From Rhodobacter sp. (GTDB lineage Bacteria; Pseudomonadota; Alphaproteobacteria; Rhodobacterales; Rhodobacteraceae): a DNA stretch of 35,000 bases. A model generated the notes under the pieces. The model searched no databases. It was not told the DNA's origin and saw only the letters and a program-made list of their open reading frames with translations. Position 1 is the first letter of the stretch, and each line of letters opens with the position of its first letter. Below, piece by piece: positions 1-8,147 of the stretch. The stretch lies in assembly GCA_020250445.1 (NCBI GenBank), contig JADCEF010000081.1:1-35000 (forward strand). Reading direction: 5' to 3'. Both the position numbers and the translations under genes were made by a program.

Positions 1-34
1 GCCCGGCGGGGGCGAAGCGCCCGCCAGGGGCGGG
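1..34 (+). repeat. 34-bp perfect direct repeat, copy 1
   Basis: Positions 1-34 are identical to 243-276. The unit contains an imperfect hairpin with arms GGCGGG and CCCGCC. Only two copies are visible here; the unit may extend beyond the left edge. Confidence 0.8.
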
Positions 35-36
35 GC

Positions 37-196
37 GGGCGCTGGCCGGGGGCTTTGGACCCCGGCCAGTCCTGATGGCAATGTAGCGCTGCGGCAGGGG
101 CGATGGCCCCTGCCATGGCAGCGGTGACAGTGCTTTCACCTCTTCGGGCGGGACCAGGAAACGCAACCCGCGTTTCCCCCGCCCGTGCGGGACGGT
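37..196 (-). repeat. Intergenic repeat block R1, copy A
   Basis: Read on the minus strand this block aligns over about 155 bp with 17699-17852. Shared landmarks in order are ACCGTCCCGC, GGGGGAAACGCG, TGCGTTTCCTG, TCCCGCCC, CCATGGCA, CCATCGCC and a terminal CCCCCGGCCAGCGCCC. The hairpin near the end is kept although its loop differs. Percent identity was not computed; the alignment was made by eye with a few small gaps. Confidence 0.7.
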
Positions 197-242
197 TCTA
201 CGCAGACCGGCAGGTCCGGGACCAACGGCAGGCCAGCGCCCG

Positions 243-276
243 GCCCGGCGGGGGCGAAGCGCCCGCCAGGGGCGGG
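243..276 (+). repeat. 34-bp perfect direct repeat, copy 2
   Basis: Identical to 1-34. It lies between two recurring intergenic blocks (37-196 and 277-397), so the region looks like a mosaic of small repeat modules rather than a single insertion. Confidence 0.8.
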
Positions 277-397
277 TACGCGGCACGCGCAGGGTCGGGG
301 CGTTGGCCCCGCCCGGAATGCGCAGGGCGCGCAGGCGGAAAAGCTTTCCGCTTTCCGTACCGGCAGCCCCTTGCGGCCGGCACATTCCGGAACCCTG
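277..397 (-). repeat. Intergenic repeat block R2, copy A, starts at ubiB stop
   Basis: On the minus strand the block begins directly after the ubiB TAG with CAGGGTTCCGGAATG and aligns by eye over about 120 bp with 21450-21570, which begins directly after the hutD TAA with CAGGGTTGCG. Shared stretches include TTCCGCCTGCG and CCCTGCGC. Confidence 0.7.
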
Positions 398-1924
398 CTA
401 CAGCAGGGTGCCGATCCACACTCCCGCAGCCAGAAGACCGGCCCCCGCCAGCATCCAGACCACAGGGTTGCGATCACGCGGAACAACGGGCCGCGCCGGT
501 TCTGCCTGCCGGATCAATTGCGCCTCGGCCAGGCGGGGCAACTTCGGACCGAAGCGCGACAGCACCCGCAGGGTCCGGCCAAGATCGCGCAGGATCGCCT
601 TCGGCCCCACGTTGGCGGCGATATAGCCTTCGACGATGGGCTTTGCGACCTGCCAGATGTTGATATGCGGGTCCAGGCTGCGCGCGACACCCTCCACCAC
701 GACCATGGTGCGCTGCAAGAGGATCAGCTCGGTGCGCGTTTCCATACCGAACCGTTCGGTCACTTCGAACAGATAGGCCAGCAGGCGCGCCATCGAAATG
801 CGGCTGGCATCCATGCCGAAGATCGGCTCGCCCACGGCCCGCAGCGCGCGGGCGAATTCATCGATGTCGCGGTCGGCAGGCACATAGCCGGCCTCAAAGT
901 GCACTTCCGCCACACGCCGGTAATCCTTGCGGATGAAGCCGAACAGAATCTCTGCATAAACGCGGCGGGTGTATTCATCGATCCGGCCCATGATGCCGAA
1001 GTCATAGGCGATGATGTCGCCATTCGCCGCCACCTTGAGGTTGCCCTGGTGCATGTCGGCGTGGAAATAGCCGTCGCGCAGCGCATGGCTGAGGAACAGA
1101 TGCAGCACCCGGGCGCCCAGGATGCGGCGGTCATGGCCGGCGGCGTCAATGGCTGCGTTGTCGGCCATCGACACGCCTTCGGCCCAGCCCAGCGTCATCA
1201 CGCTGCGGCCCGACAGGTACCAGACCGGCCTTGGCACCTGAAACCCTTCGTCCTCTGCCGTGTTCGCGGCAAATTCCGACGCGGCAGAGCTTTCAAGCCG
1301 CAGGTCCAGCTCGCCCAGCACGACGCCCTCGAAATGTGCGATCACATCCATCGGGCGCAGGCGGCGCGAGGCCGGCGACAAAATCTCGATCATCCGGGCG
1401 GCCAGATAAAAGGCATCGATATCGGTGCGGAAGGCCCGCTCGATGTTCGGGCGCAGCACCTTCACCGCCACATCCTCGCCGGTATCGGCCAGCTTTGCCC
1501 GGTGAACCTGTGCGATCGAGGCGGCGGCGACCGGTTCCGAGAATTCGCAGAAGGCCTGATCCACAGCCAGGCCCAGTTCCGCCTCGATCATCTGCTTGGC
1601 GATGGCGGTCGGGAAGGGCGGCAGCTTGTCCTGCAGATATTTCAGCTGGTCCGCCAGTTCATCCCCCACCACATCGGGCCGGGTCGACAGGATCTGCCCG
1701 AACTTGATATAGGCGGGCCCCAGCGCCGTCAGCGCCCGCGTGGCAGGCGGCAGGGCCGGGTCCCCTTTCAGGCCCAGCCACTTGAAGGGCCAGGCCAGAA
1801 TCCGCGCCACCAGACGCAGGCGCGGCGGGGCGCTGAACGCCTCCAGCACCACGTTCATGGCACCGGTCCGTTCCAGTGTGGCACCGGTGCGGACCAGCCG
1901 CCAGATGTTGTGGGGGCCGCGCAC
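398..1924 (-). CDS. ubiB: Ubiquinone biosynthesis protein UbiB (atypical kinase/ATPase)
   Basis: The 508-aa protein is a member of the ABC1/ADCK/UbiB family, membrane-linked atypical kinases/ATPases needed for ubiquinone synthesis. Visible family features are the KFGQ motif (residues 74-77), the Ala-rich loop AAASIAQVHRA (133-143), VAVKV with the ATP-site lysine (152-156), HADMHQGN (288-295) and the metal-binding YDFG (307-310). The C-terminus (about 486-508) is one hydrophobic membrane segment. The start is GTG, immediately after the ubiE TAG stop with no spacer, so the two are translationally coupled. In the catalytic loop a Gln replaces the Pro often seen in HADxHPGN. The family call is secure; the precise biochemical role of UbiB is still debated in the field. 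Confidence 0.95.
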   Translation of the reverse strand: MRGPHNIWRLVRTGATLERTGAMNVVLEAFSAPPRLRLVARILAWPFKWLGLKGDPALPPATRALTALGPAYIKFGQILSTRPDVVGDELADQLKYLQDKLPPFPTAIAKQMIEAELGLAVDQAFCEFSEPVAAASIAQVHRAKLADTGEDVAVKVLRPNIERAFRTDIDAFYLAARMIEILSPASRRLRPMDVIAHFEGVVLGELDLRLESSAASEFAANTAEDEGFQVPRPVWYLSGRSVMTLGWAEGVSMADNAAIDAAGHDRRILGARVLHLFLSHALRDGYFHADMHQGNLKVAANGDIIAYDFGIMGRIDEYTRRVYAEILFGFIRKDYRRVAEVHFEAGYVPADRDIDEFARALRAVGEPIFGMDASRISMARLLAYLFEVTERFGMETRTELILLQRTMVVVEGVARSLDPHINIWQVAKPIVEGYIAANVGPKAILRDLGRTLRVLSRFGPKLPRLAEAQLIRQAEPARPVVPRDRNPVVWMLAGAGLLAAGVWIGTLL

Positions 1925-2674
1925 CTAGATTTTCCATCCCGAATGCAGGGCGGCAATCCCAAGGCTCAGGTTCCGGTACCTGACCTGCGCAAACCCTGCG
2001 CTGCTGATCATTGCCGCAAAGGTCTCCTGATCCGGAAAGCGGCGGATCGATTCCACCAGATACTGATAGCTGTCCCGGTCCCCCGCCACGACCTGCCCCA
2101 TCACCGGAATGACATTGAACGAATAGCGGTCATAGGCCCATTGCAGGCCCGGCACCGGAATCCGGCTGAATTCCAGCACCATCAGCCGCCCGCCGGGCTT
2201 GAGCACGCGGCAGGCCTCGGCCAGGGCATCGGGAATGCGGGTAACGTTCCGGATGCCGAAGCTGATGGTGCAGACGTCAAAGCTGCCCGCAGCAAAGGGC
2301 AGCGCCATCGCATCGCCCGCCACCCAGTCCAGCCGGTCGGCCAGGCGCTCGGCCTCGGCGCGCTTGCGCCCCTCGGTCAGCATGGCTTCGGTCATGTCCA
2401 GAACCGTCGCCATGGCCCCGGGCGCGCGCTTGAGAAAGCGGAAGGCCACATCGCCGGTGCCGCCCGCCACATCCAGCAGCCGCTGGCCCGCACGCGGGGC
2501 CAGCCAGTCCATCATCGCATCCTTCCAAAGGCGGTGGACGCCGCCCGACATCAGGTCGTTCATCACATCGTATTTCGACGCCACGCGCGAAAACACGCCA
2601 TGCACCATGCCGGCCTTGCTGTGTTCCGCGACGGTCTGAAAGCCGAAATGCGTGGTCTGCTGTTGGTCACTCAT
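1925..2674 (-). CDS. ubiE: Ubiquinone/menaquinone C-methyltransferase UbiE
   Basis: The 249-aa SAM-dependent class I methyltransferase adds the C-methyl group to the demethoxy-quinol ring in ubiquinone synthesis. Seen are the SAM motif LDVAGGTGD (67-75), the UbiE signature [10 protein letters not shown] (142-151) and [13 protein letters not shown] (158-170), plus the N-terminal [16 protein letters not shown]. The ATG at 2674 is chosen over an upstream in-frame one at 2740 because the homologous part starts at [12 protein letters not shown] and the preceding residues look non-coding. It is the first gene of a ubiE-ubiB pair; the 154-bp gap to the divergent mutM must hold both promoters. Only ubiquinone is likely to be the product in this lineage. 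Confidence 0.95.
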   Translation of the reverse strand: MSDQQQTTHFGFQTVAEHSKAGMVHGVFSRVASKYDVMNDLMSGGVHRLWKDAMMDWLAPRAGQRLLDVAGGTGDVAFRFLKRAPGAMATVLDMTEAMLTEGRKRAEAERLADRLDWVAGDAMALPFAAGSFDVCTISFGIRNVTRIPDALAEACRVLKPGGRLMVLEFSRIPVPGLQWAYDRYSFNVIPVMGQVVAGDRDSYQYLVESIRRFPDQETFAAMISSAGFAQVRYRNLSLGIAALHSGWKI

Positions 2675-2828
2675 GCTGCGCCCTGCCCGGTCTTGGTCCG
2701 GCTGGGATACAGCGTGCCGCCCCCGGTGACAAATCCTCAATCTGCCGCAGGCTGGTCAGCCCGCGGCAGATGCCATAGTCTGGTCCGCCGACAATGTCAT
2801 CCGCCTGAACCCGCTGAAAGGTCCGCAG

Positions 2829-3680
2829 ATGCCCGAACTGCCCGAGGTTGAAACCGTCCGCCGCGGGCTGGACCCGGTGATGACCGGGCAGGTGGTCGCG
2901 CAGGCGCAGGTCAACCGGCCCGATCTGCGCCGGCCCCTGCCGCCCGGCATGGCAGAGCGCCTGACGGGCCAGCGGGTGGAACGGCTGCGGCGGCGGTCCA
3001 AGTACATCCTTGCGGATCTTTCATCGGGGGAAACGCTGCTGATCCATCTGGGCATGTCGGGCCGGATGCTGGTGTCGGGCGCGCCGCTGGCGCGGTTTCA
3101 CCATGACCACCCCGCGCCGCAGAAACATGACCATGTCGTGCTGACCATGGCCAATGGCGTGCGCATCACCTTCAACGATGCCCGCCGCTTCGGCACGATG
3201 GACCTGATTGCCACGGTCAGCGCAGACAGGCACCCCCTGCTGGCCGGCCTTGGCCCCGAACCCTTTGGCAATGACTTCGACGAGACCCGCCTCGTTGCCC
3301 GGCTGAAGGGGCGCGCCACGCCGATCAAGTCGGCGCTGCTGGATCAGCGGGTGGTGGCCGGGCTGGGCAATATCTATGTCTGTGAAACGCTGTTCCGGGC
3401 CGGCGTGCATCCGGCCCGCCAGGCGGGCGATCTGCCTGCCATGCGCGTTGCAGGGCTGGTGGCGATCATCCGCCAGGTCCTGAGCGAAGCGATCGGGGCC
3501 GGCGGTTCGTCCCTGCGCGATTACCGGCAGTCAGATGGCGCGCTGGGCTATTTCCAGCACAGCTTCCATGTCTACGGCCGCGAAGGCCTTTCCTGCCGGA
3601 CGCCGGGCTGCCCCGGCACGATTGCGCGCCTCGTCCAGTCGGGCCGGTCATCCTTCTTCTGCCCTGTCTGCCAGACTTGA
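2829..3680 (+). CDS. mutM: Formamidopyrimidine-DNA glycosylase MutM (Fpg)
   Basis: This bifunctional base-excision enzyme removes 8-oxoguanine and formamidopyrimidines and cleaves the resulting abasic site. The 283-aa protein has the N-terminal PELPEVE with catalytic Pro2 and Glu3, the catalytic Lys58 in RSKYIL, the DNA-binding NDARRFG stretch, the helix-two-turn-helix region with GLGNIY, and a C-terminal zinc finger with Cys256, Cys261, Cys278 and Cys281. All key residues and the usual length are present. The ATG at 2829 is fixed because Pro2 must be the N-terminal residue after Met removal. It sits divergent from ubiE, an arrangement common near dnaA in Rhodobacteraceae. Confidence 0.97.
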   Translation: MPELPEVETVRRGLDPVMTGQVVAQAQVNRPDLRRPLPPGMAERLTGQRVERLRRRSKYILADLSSGETLLIHLGMSGRMLVSGAPLARFHHDHPAPQKHDHVVLTMANGVRITFNDARRFGTMDLIATVSADRHPLLAGLGPEPFGNDFDETRLVARLKGRATPIKSALLDQRVVAGLGNIYVCETLFRAGVHPARQAGDLPAMRVAGLVAIIRQVLSEAIGAGGSSLRDYRQSDGALGYFQHSFHVYGREGLSCRTPGCPGTIARLVQSGRSSFFCPVCQT

Positions 3681-3736
3681 CTTGAACATCGACGCCGGGC
3701 TGATACCTGATACGCGACCCAAGCCCGGAGGCCGCG

Positions 3737-4513
3737 ATGCCCTATGAAACCCTGATCGTCGAGATCGAAGACGAGGTGGCGCTGGTCCGGCTCAACCGGC
3801 CGGACGCGCTGAACGCGCTGAACCTGAAACTGATGCAGGAACTGGCGGCCTGCCTGACGGCGGCCGATGCGAACCCCAAGGTGCGCTGCATTCTTCTGAC
3901 AGGGTCTGACAAGGCTTTTGCCGCCGGGGCCGATATCCGCGACATGGCGCGCCAGGGCTTTGTCGATGTCTTTGGCGCCGACCTGTTCGGACCCGAGGCC
4001 GAGGCCATCCTGCGCGTGCGCAAACCCGTCATCGCCGCCGTCGCCGGCTATGCTCTGGGCGGCGGGTGCGAGCTTGCGCTCATGTGCGATTTCATCATCG
4101 CGGCCGATACGGCAAAGTTCGGCCAGCCCGAGATCAACCTTGGGATCATCGCCGGCATGGGGGGCACCCAGCGGCTGACCCGCGCCATCGGCAAGGCCAA
4201 AAGCATGGATATGCACCTGACGGGCCGTTTCATGGATGCCGCCGAGGCGGAACGCAGCGGTCTGGTCAGCCGCGTTGTTCCGGCGGGGCTGCTGCTGGAC
4301 GAGGCCCGCAAGATCGCCCTCGGCATCGCCCAGAAATCAAGGCTTTCGGTTCTGGCCGCGAAAGAGGCGGTCAACCGCGCGCAGGAGACCGGCCTGCGGG
4401 AAGGTCTTCTTGCCGAACGCCGCCTGTTCCACGCGCTGTTCGCCACGGAAGACCAGAAGGAAGGCATGGCGGCCTTCCTGGAAAAGCGCACTCCGCAGTT
4501 CCGCGACCGCTAG
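3737..4513 (+). CDS. Enoyl-CoA hydratase (crotonase family)
   Basis: The 258-aa crotonase probably hydrates trans-2-enoyl-CoA to 3-hydroxyacyl-CoA in beta-oxidation. The oxyanion-hole segment AFAAGADI (60-67) and the second one at [10 protein letters not shown] are present, and both catalytic glutamates of true hydratases are kept: Glu112 (in GGGCEL) and Glu132 (in FGQPEI). Length matches short-chain enoyl-CoA hydratases (about 258 aa). It lies 56 bp after mutM and before rpsT on the same strand. The exact chain-length range cannot be read from sequence; other crotonase activities are possible, but the two Glu residues favour hydratase. Confidence 0.9.
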   Translation: MPYETLIVEIEDEVALVRLNRPDALNALNLKLMQELAACLTAADANPKVRCILLTGSDKAFAAGADIRDMARQGFVDVFGADLFGPEAEAILRVRKPVIAAVAGYALGGGCELALMCDFIIAADTAKFGQPEINLGIIAGMGGTQRLTRAIGKAKSMDMHLTGRFMDAAEAERSGLVSRVVPAGLLLDEARKIALGIAQKSRLSVLAAKEAVNRAQETGLREGLLAERRLFHALFATEDQKEGMAAFLEKRTPQFRDR

Positions 4514-4537
4514 CTTTGGACGCCCGCCGTTTCCGTG

Positions 4538-4566
4538 TTGACTTGCCCCCGACTCGGACCTAAAGA
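4538..4566 (+). promoter_or_regulatory. Putative sigma-70 promoter of rpsT
   Basis: TTGACT at 4538-4543 and TAAAGA at 4561-4566 are separated by 17 bp, upstream of rpsT in the only gap before it. A GACTC (GANTC) site, the target of the alphaproteobacterial CcrM methyltransferase, lies in the spacer at 4551-4555. The -10 hexamer is weak, so this is an inference. Confidence 0.5.
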
Positions 4567-4611
4567 CGCGCATTCAGATTGATCCGAACCGAAGAACCGG
4601 AATCCCGACAT

Positions 4612-4887
4612 ATGGCCAACTCGCCCCAGTCCAAGAAGCGCGCCCGCCAGGGTGAAACCCGCTATGCCGTAAACAAGGCACGCCGGTCGCGAATTCGCAC
4701 GTTCCTGCGCAAGGTCGAAGAAGCCATCGCAAGCGGGGATCAGACCGCAGCCGCCGAAGCGCTGCGCATCGCCCAGCCGGAACTGGCGCGCGGAATAACC
4801 AAGGGCGTGCTGCACAAGAACACCGTGGCGCGAAAGATGTCGCGCCTGTCGTTGCGTGTGAACGCGCTGGCGGCCGCTACCGCCTGA
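4612..4887 (+). CDS. rpsT: 30S ribosomal protein S20 (bS20)
   Basis: The 91-aa, strongly basic protein binds 16S rRNA in the small subunit. It opens with [13 protein letters not shown] and contains the typical [16 protein letters not shown] and [15 protein letters not shown] segments. The ATG at 4612 is chosen over an in-frame ATT or ATG-like start upstream because bS20 proteins begin with MANxxSAKKR-type sequence. The gene has its own likely promoter and is closed by an intrinsic terminator at 4912-4945. Its position directly upstream of dnaA is a conserved arrangement in many proteobacteria. Confidence 0.97.
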   Translation: MANSPQSKKRARQGETRYAVNKARRSRIRTFLRKVEEAIASGDQTAAAEALRIAQPELARGITKGVLHKNTVARKMSRLSLRVNALAAATA

Positions 4888-4911
4888 GGTGCAGAAAGAC
4901 AGAAGGTCTGG

Positions 4912-4945
4912 AAGGGTGCCCTGAAACGGGCACCCTTTTTCTTTT
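4912..4945 (+). terminator. Rho-independent terminator after rpsT
   Basis: A perfect 8-bp stem (GGGTGCCC / GGGCACCC) with a 6-nt TGAAAC loop is followed by TTTTTCTTTT. This is the clearest intrinsic terminator in the window and isolates rpsT from dnaA. Confidence 0.93.
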
Positions 4946-5462
4946 CAGGCGCTTGGCGCGGCAGTGTTGCACGTGCACCTCAGCGCCTGCCGGATTCGCT
5001 GACCCGATCCGCGTGTCAACAGAGAAGTTCAGTTGCGAAAGCCAAGCGGCAGTTGCTAGCCTTGCCGGGTGATTCACATCGTCCTGGGGGGACATGGGAA
5101 GATCGCGGGCTGCCTTACCAGGGGTCTGCCGCATCGCTGCCGGTGCGGGGATCCGTTCTGAGGGACGCTTGTGATCAACCCTGTGGCCTGTTCGAAGAAG
5201 GGGGCTTCTTCATCGGCCAGAAGCTGACGTGCGCTGCATGACCCTGTCACGCGGCAAACGGCGGTCTTTTCCACAGAACCGCCCCGGAAACACGGTGCTG
5301 CGACCCTGACTGGGTTTGCAGCGCCTTGTCCGGGGGCCATGGCAACGGCGTCTTTCAGGACCCCTTTGCCGTGATCGGATCAGGACGGTCAGGTTGCGGG
5401 GAATGCGGTTGGCCACAGGCGCGTGATGCCAAAGGGGCAACTGCTTTTGGACGGGCGAAAGA
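4946..5462. promoter_or_regulatory. dnaA upstream region with DnaA-box-like sites
   Basis: This 517-bp non-coding stretch contains two sites one mismatch from the DnaA box TTATNCACA: TGATTCACA at 5070-5078 and TTTTCCACA at 5267-5275. Weaker ones lie at 5409-5417 (TTGGCCACA) and 5170-5180 on the other strand. GATTC (GANTC, CcrM) sites occur at 4993-4997 and 5071-5075; the latter overlaps the first box. No AT-rich unwinding element is evident. It is therefore best read as the autoregulated dnaA promoter region. A replication origin here is possible but unproven, since some alphaproteobacteria place oriC elsewhere. Confidence 0.5.
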
Positions 5463-6821
5463 ATGACCGACGGGACCTGGCTGAACGCCAGAAATGATCT
5501 GCTCAAGCGAATCGGCCGGAACAATTTCGTAACCTGGATCGAACCGATGCGCCTGTGCGGCATCGACGCGGGCGTTGCCCGGTTCGAGGTGCCGACGGTC
5601 TTTTTCGGCGACTGGGTGTCGCGCAACTATTCGGATCAGATCCGCTCGGACCTGAACCGGCTGGGCGAAACGGTGGATCGCGTCGAATTCACCGTAAGTC
5701 CGGCAAGCCGGGGCAATGTTGCAACGCAGGCCTCTTCGGGCGCGATCAAGGCCAGGCCGCGCGCGGTGCCCGAGGAAGACCTTCGGGGAGCCGCCCTTGA
5801 TGCGCGCTTCACCTTTGACAGCTTTGTCGTCGGCAAGCCCAACGAACTGGCCCATGCGGCGGCCCGCCGGGTGGCCGAAGGCGGGCCTGTCACCTTCAAT
5901 CCGCTGTTCCTTTACGGGGGCGTTGGGCTGGGCAAGACCCATCTGATGCACGCCATCGCCCATGAGCTGCAGGTCCGGACGCCCGAGCTGCGCGTGCTTT
6001 ACCTGTCGGCAGAGCAGTTCATGTACCGCTTCGTGCAGGCCCTGCGCGAACGCCAGATCATGGGTTTCAAGGAGTTGTTCCGCTCTGTCGATGTGCTGAT
6101 GGTCGATGACGTGCAATTCATCGCCGGCAAGGACAGCACGCAGGAAGAATTCTTTCATACCTTCAACGCACTGGTGGACCAGAACAAACAGATCGTCATT
6201 TCGGCAGACCGCGCGCCGGGCGAGATCAAGGATCTGGAGGACCGCATCAAAAGCCGCCTGCAATGCGGGCTGGTGGTGGATCTGCATCCAACCGATTACG
6301 AGTTGCGCCTTGGCATCCTGCAGCAGAAGGCAGAGTTCTACCGCCAGCAGTATCGCGGGCTTGTCATCTCGGACGGTGTGTTCGAGTTCCTCGCACATCG
6401 CATCACGACCAATGTCCGAGTGCTGGAAGGGGCGCTGACGCGGCTCTTTGCCTTTGCCAGCCTTGTGGGCCGCGAAATCACGCTGGAACTGGCACAGGAT
6501 TGCCTTGCAGACATCCTGCGCGCCAGCGACCGCAAGATCACGATCGAGGAGATTCAGCGGCGCGTGGCCGAGCATTACAACGTGCGACTGTCGGATCTGA
6601 TCGGCCCCAAGCGCGTGCGCACCATCGCGCGCCCGCGCCAGATCGCCATGTATCTTGCCAAGCAGCTGACGCCGCGCAGCCTGCCCGAGATCGGCCGGCG
6701 CTTCGGCGGGCGCGATCACACGACCATCATGCATGGCGTCCGCCGCATCGAGGAGTTGATGACGACGGATTCGCAGATGGCAGACGACCTGCAGCTTCTG
6801 CGCCGCCAGCTGGAAGGCTGA
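5463..6821 (+). CDS. dnaA: Chromosomal replication initiator DnaA
   Basis: The 452-aa AAA+ ATPase binds DnaA boxes at the origin and opens the duplex. Domain I (about 1-80) precedes a short linker, the AAA+ core and domain IV. Walker A is GGVGLGKT (152-159), Walker B VLMVDD (211-216), the sensor/arginine segment RIKSRL follows at about 261, and the DNA-binding signature GGRDHTTIMHGVRRIEEL starts at 415. The ATG at 5463 gives the usual start MTDGTWLNARNDLLKRIG. It is preceded by a long regulatory region and followed 133 bp later by dnaN. All essential motifs are intact and the length is normal. Confidence 0.98.
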   Translation: MTDGTWLNARNDLLKRIGRNNFVTWIEPMRLCGIDAGVARFEVPTVFFGDWVSRNYSDQIRSDLNRLGETVDRVEFTVSPASRGNVATQASSGAIKARPRAVPEEDLRGAALDARFTFDSFVVGKPNELAHAAARRVAEGGPVTFNPLFLYGGVGLGKTHLMHAIAHELQVRTPELRVLYLSAEQFMYRFVQALRERQIMGFKELFRSVDVLMVDDVQFIAGKDSTQEEFFHTFNALVDQNKQIVISADRAPGEIKDLEDRIKSRLQCGLVVDLHPTDYELRLGILQQKAEFYRQQYRGLVISDGVFEFLAHRITTNVRVLEGALTRLFAFASLVGREITLELAQDCLADILRASDRKITIEEIQRRVAEHYNVRLSDLIGPKRVRTIARPRQIAMYLAKQLTPRSLPEIGRRFGGRDHTTIMHGVRRIEELMTTDSQMADDLQLLRRQLEG

Positions 6822-6833
6822 GCCAGGGCAGAT

Positions 6834-6852
6834 CAGGGCCTTGACGGCCCTG
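6834..6852 (+). terminator. Weak hairpin after dnaA
   Basis: A 7-bp perfect stem CAGGGCC / GGCCCTG with loop TTGAC lies 13 bp after the dnaA stop. There is no U-run, so it may only stabilise the mRNA end or act as an attenuating hairpin before dnaN. Confidence 0.35.
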
Positions 6853-6880
6853 CCAAACAGACCGACAGTCCCGAAAACGC

Positions 6881-6908
6881 TTGAGATGTGACGAAAAACA
6901 GCTAGTTT
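6881..6908 (+). promoter_or_regulatory. Possible dnaN promoter
   Basis: TTGAGA (6881-6886) and TAGTTT (6903-6908) are 16 bp apart, upstream of the dnaN ATG at 6955. The downstream hexamer lies in an imperfect inverted repeat (CGAAAA ... TTTTCG, about 6892-6912). Match to consensus is modest. Confidence 0.3.
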
Positions 6909-6954
6909 TCGCGTCCCGCACTGCGTGGGGCGGTGTTCATGGGGAACGGATGGA

Positions 6955-8073
6955 ATGAAGATCAGCATCGAACGCGGCGTGCTTCTCAAGGCCGTCGGGC
7001 AGGCCCAGTCGGTGGTGGAGCGGCGCAATACGATCCCCATCCTTGCCAATGTGCTGATCGAGGCAGAGGGCGGGCATGTCAGCTTCCGTGCCACCGATCT
7101 GGACATCGAGGTTGTCGACAAGGCCCCCGCCGTGGTGGAACGCCCCGGTGCCACCACCGTATCGGCGGTCATGCTGCACGAGATCGTCCGCAAACTGCCC
7201 GACGGGGCGCTGATCAGCCTGTCGGAAGATGCCGCCACCGGGCGGCTGACCGTGGCCGCCGGGCGGTCCACCTTCAGCCTGGCGACCCTGCCCAGGGAAG
7301 ATTTCCCGGTCATGGCCTCGTCCGAGTATTCCTCGAACTTCTCGGCCCCTGCCCCGCTGCTGCGCCGCCTGTTCGACAAGGCCAAGTTCGCAATCTCGAC
7401 CGAGGAGACGCGCTATTACCTGAACGGCGTCTACATGCATGTCGCCCAAGGCGAAGGCGGCGCGGTGCTGCGCTGTGTCGCCACCGATGGCCACCGCCTG
7501 GCCCGCATCGATGCCCCGCTGCCCGATGGCGCGCAGGGCATGCCCGGCGTCATCGTGCCGCGCAAGACCGTGGGAGAGTTGCGCAAGCTTCTGGACGATG
7601 ACGAGGCGCAGATTGCCGTTTCCGTGTCGGAAACCAAGGTGCGCTTTGCCACACCGACGATCACGCTGACCTCGAAGGTCATCGACGGAACCTTCCCCGA
7701 TTACACCCGCGTCATCCCCACCGGCAACACGCGCCGTCTGGAAGTGGATGCCAGTGAATTCGCCAAAGCGGTCGACCGTGTGGCCACGGTGTCCTCTGAA
7801 CGCAGCCGTGCGGTGAAGCTTTCGCTGGACGAAGACCGCCTGGTCCTGTCGGTCAACGCCCCCGACAGCGGGGCCGCGGAAGAGGAACTGGCCGTCGCCT
7901 ATGCCGACGACCGTCTGGAGATCGGATTCAACGCCAAATACCTTCTGGAAATCGCCAGCCAGGTGGACCGCGAAAACGCCGTCTTCCTGTTCAACTCTTC
8001 GGGCGACCCCACCCTGATGCGCGAAGGCAACGACCTGTCGGCGGTCTATGTCGTCATGCCGATGCGCGTGTGA
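6955..8073 (+). CDS. dnaN: DNA polymerase III subunit beta (sliding clamp)
   Basis: The 372-aa processivity clamp encircles DNA as a dimer and tethers polymerase III and other partners. The N-terminus MKISIERGVLLKAVGQAQSV, the internal FPV/SEYS segments and the C-terminal YVVMPMRV are characteristic, the last being the usual conserved clamp end. The ATG at 6955 is preferred to an in-frame one at 6925 because clamp proteins start at MKISIE and a GGAACGGA purine stretch precedes it. It follows dnaA and is separated from recF by a repeat element containing a GC-rich hairpin. Confidence 0.98.
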   Translation: MKISIERGVLLKAVGQAQSVVERRNTIPILANVLIEAEGGHVSFRATDLDIEVVDKAPAVVERPGATTVSAVMLHEIVRKLPDGALISLSEDAATGRLTVAAGRSTFSLATLPREDFPVMASSEYSSNFSAPAPLLRRLFDKAKFAISTEETRYYLNGVYMHVAQGEGGAVLRCVATDGHRLARIDAPLPDGAQGMPGVIVPRKTVGELRKLLDDDEAQIAVSVSETKVRFATPTITLTSKVIDGTFPDYTRVIPTGNTRRLEVDASEFAKAVDRVATVSSERSRAVKLSLDEDRLVLSVNAPDSGAAEEELAVAYADDRLEIGFNAKYLLEIASQVDRENAVFLFNSSGDPTLMREGNDLSAVYVVMPMRV

Positions 8074-8081
8074 CGCAAGTC

Positions 8082-8134
8082 GGGGGGGTTGCACCCCCCG
8101 GACCCCCCGCAGGATATTTGCGAACGGAAGATGA
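8082..8134 (+). repeat. Rhodobacteraceae-type intergenic hairpin repeat, copy 1
   Basis: A G7/C6 hairpin (8082-8099) right after the dnaN stop is followed by GGACCCCCCGCAGGATATTT and GCGAACGGAAGATG. The tail matches the reverse complement of 16392-16418 at most positions (CCCCCG, AGGATA, TTG, GAAC, GAA, ATG). From general knowledge, similar G-run / C-run / AGGATATTT units are common in Rhodobacterales intergenic DNA. Its position within the dnaN-recF gap means it would be transcribed if the two genes share an mRNA. Confidence 0.75.
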
Positions 8135-8147
8135 AGAAGGACGGGTC

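Larger units (their letters stand above)
1..397. other. Intergenic stretch beyond ubiB, filled with repeats
   Basis: No convincing gene is seen here; the open frames have no recognisable family and are antisense extensions of the ubiB strand. The stretch holds GC-rich hairpins, for example GGCCGGGG / CCCCGGCC around 43-67, a perfect 34-bp direct repeat (1-34 and 243-276), and two blocks that recur in inverted orientation elsewhere in the window (see the repeat entries). It begins immediately after the ubiB stop codon and runs off the left edge, so its full extent is unknown. Confidence 0.7.

Noticed and set aside
185-2851. 888-codon open frame on the plus strand opposite ubiB and ubiE
   Set aside because: It is antisense to two clear genes, has no family pattern and a His/Gln/Arg-rich composition typical of GC-rich antisense frames.
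5355-7385. 676-codon open frame opposite dnaA and dnaN
   Set aside because: Antisense shadow of secure genes, no recognisable domain; low stop frequency is expected at this GC content.
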